From Saprospiraceae bacterium (GTDB lineage Bacteria; Bacteroidota; Bacteroidia; Chitinophagales; Saprospiraceae), in assembly GCA_016787375.1 (NCBI GenBank), contig JAEUUM010000570.1, positions 1 through 7,929 of the forward strand: a DNA stretch of 7,929 nucleotides, in the 5' to 3' direction. The notes beneath the pieces were generated by a model that was not told the origin of the DNA, searched no databases, and saw nothing but the letters and a program-made list of their open reading frames with translations. Each line of letters starts with the position of its first letter. The stretch's first letter is position 1. Position numbers and translations under genes: made by a program. Positions 6,994 through 7,929 of the stretch are shown in pieces.

Positions 6994-7929
6994 TTAATAC
7001 CCGGCATCCCGACTTCCTTCAAACTTTCCTGAACCTGCTTTTGGTCCATTGGGTTTACTCATTTCAGTGTCGCTCGGTTTAGCCACCTGAAATTCTACAC
7101 GTCTGTTCATGTAATTTGATGATTCTGTATTGATTAGGTTGTTGTCCTCGCCACCATAGGTAAGCACAAGCCTTTCTCTGGAAACGCCGAATTTATTAAC
7201 TAAATAATCTATTGATGCTTTAGCCCGGTTATAAGAAAGCATTTTATTGTACGAATCGCCAGCAGTCTTGTCAGTATGTCCGGTTACAAGAATCCTGATG
7301 GAAGGATTATTTTGCATGACAACTGAAATTTGTCTTAGTTTTTCTACTTCAGAGTTCTTTATACCATACTTGTCAGAATCAAAATGGATGGTGGGTAAAA
7401 ACCAATCCGTCAAAGAGCCGCCTTTGGTGAGCCTGAATTCTTTTAATTTGTCATCAATCATTTGATTTACTTCTGCAGGGCCAACACTTGTCTTTGGCGT
7501 TTGGGCAACTCCATCTGCATTAACAGGATAATTTGGTGCTGAATACGGTTCTTTGTCTTTATAATTCGGAATTCCGTCACTATCACTATCCAGAGTGACC
7601 CCACGCACGTCTACAGGTGATCCTGCAGGGCTGTCCTTTTCCTGATCAAACATATCGAGCACACCATCATTATCAGTATCTGTTAAATCGAGCTTTGGTC
7701 TAGCCTTTAGTTCTGCTATGTCATTCAAAACAAAGTCAAGAGGATTGATCCACCATAGAGGCTCAGACATTTTTTCCTTGTTGCCAATATTGAAATTAAG
7801 CCTTATGTAGGTTGAATGAATCAAATCTTTGTTGACTGTCTGATCAACAGTAGATCTGTACTGCGCTCCATCAATAAAATCACTTGACTTTCCGAATAAC
7901 AGATTAACTTTTTGCTCAATCCCAATATT
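6994..7929 (-). CDS. OmpA-family outer membrane protein with TSP3-like repeats, 5'-partial
   Basis: The frame is open to the right edge, so the N-terminus, expected to hold a signal peptide and most of a beta barrel, is outside; 311 residues are visible and numbered from the edge. About 1-50 looks like the end of the barrel, closing with YIRLNFNIG. The segment EPLWWINPLDF leads into two aspartate-rich calcium-binding repeats, DTDNDGVLDMFD (84-95) and DSDSDGIPNYKD (114-125). The OmpA C-terminal peptidoglycan-binding domain spans about 180-282, with VTGHTD (Asp near 220), the NRA helix start, and NRRVEF, whose Asp and Arg are the expected contacts to diaminopimelate. A low-complexity Gly/Lys/Ser tail follows. 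The protein should anchor the outer membrane to the cell wall. A TTG at 7824 could be mistaken for its start but lies inside the barrel. Family assignment is secure. Confidence 0.94.
   Translation of the reverse strand, partial: NIGIEQKVNLLFGKSSDFIDGAQYRSTVDQTVNKDLIHSTYIRLNFNIGNKEKMSEPLWWINPLDFVLNDIAELKARPKLDLTDTDNDGVLDMFDQEKDSPAGSPVDVRGVTLDSDSDGIPNYKDKEPYSAPNYPVNADGVAQTPKTSVGPAEVNQMIDDKLKEFRLTKGGSLTDWFLPTIHFDSDKYGIKNSEVEKLRQISVVMQNNPSIRILVTGHTDKTAGDSYNKMLSYNRAKASIDYLVNKFGVSRERLVLTYGGEDNNLINTESSNYMNRRVEFQVAKPSDTEMSKPNGPKAGSGKFEGSRDAGY

Overview
The window looks like chromosomal DNA from a member of the Bacteroidota, most likely close to the Saprospiraceae. The DNA is AT-rich and ribosome binding sites are weak. 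The 289-residue primary sigma factor lacks region 1.1 and has the N-terminus typical of the phylum. The OmpA-family protein at the right edge has the barrel, TSP3-like calcium repeats and peptidoglycan-binding layout common in that group. Family calls come from reading motifs; no database search was run.

Layout, left to right. (1) Positions 2-2343, plus strand: the C-terminal part of a CHAT-domain (caspase-like) protein with an intact His/Cys dyad and a C-terminal membrane helix. It is followed by an exported protein with a CARDB-like domain and a lysine-rich linker. (2) Positions 2448-5599, minus strand: in transcription order, the RpoD-type sigma factor, a strong hairpin terminator, a long-form glyceraldehyde-3-phosphate dehydrogenase of 491 residues, and a class I SAM methyltransferase 33 bases downstream of it. 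(3) Positions 5600-5994: an AT-rich divergent intergenic region with a good Bacteroidota-type promoter match pointing at the sigma gene. (4) Positions 5995-6935, plus strand: a START-like small protein and a GNAT acetyltransferase, probably co-transcribed. (5) Positions 6994-7929, minus strand: an OmpA-family outer membrane protein whose N-terminus lies beyond the window. A hairpin sits between it and the convergent GNAT gene.

Most of the window is core cell machinery: transcription, central carbon metabolism and the cell envelope. The part least explained by known biology is the left end, where a probably membrane-anchored CHAT protease is followed by an exported CARDB-like protein of unknown role. 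The two could act together at the cell envelope, but that is a hypothesis from adjacency and domain content. I see no CRISPR array, insertion sequence, tRNA, rRNA or phage gene.
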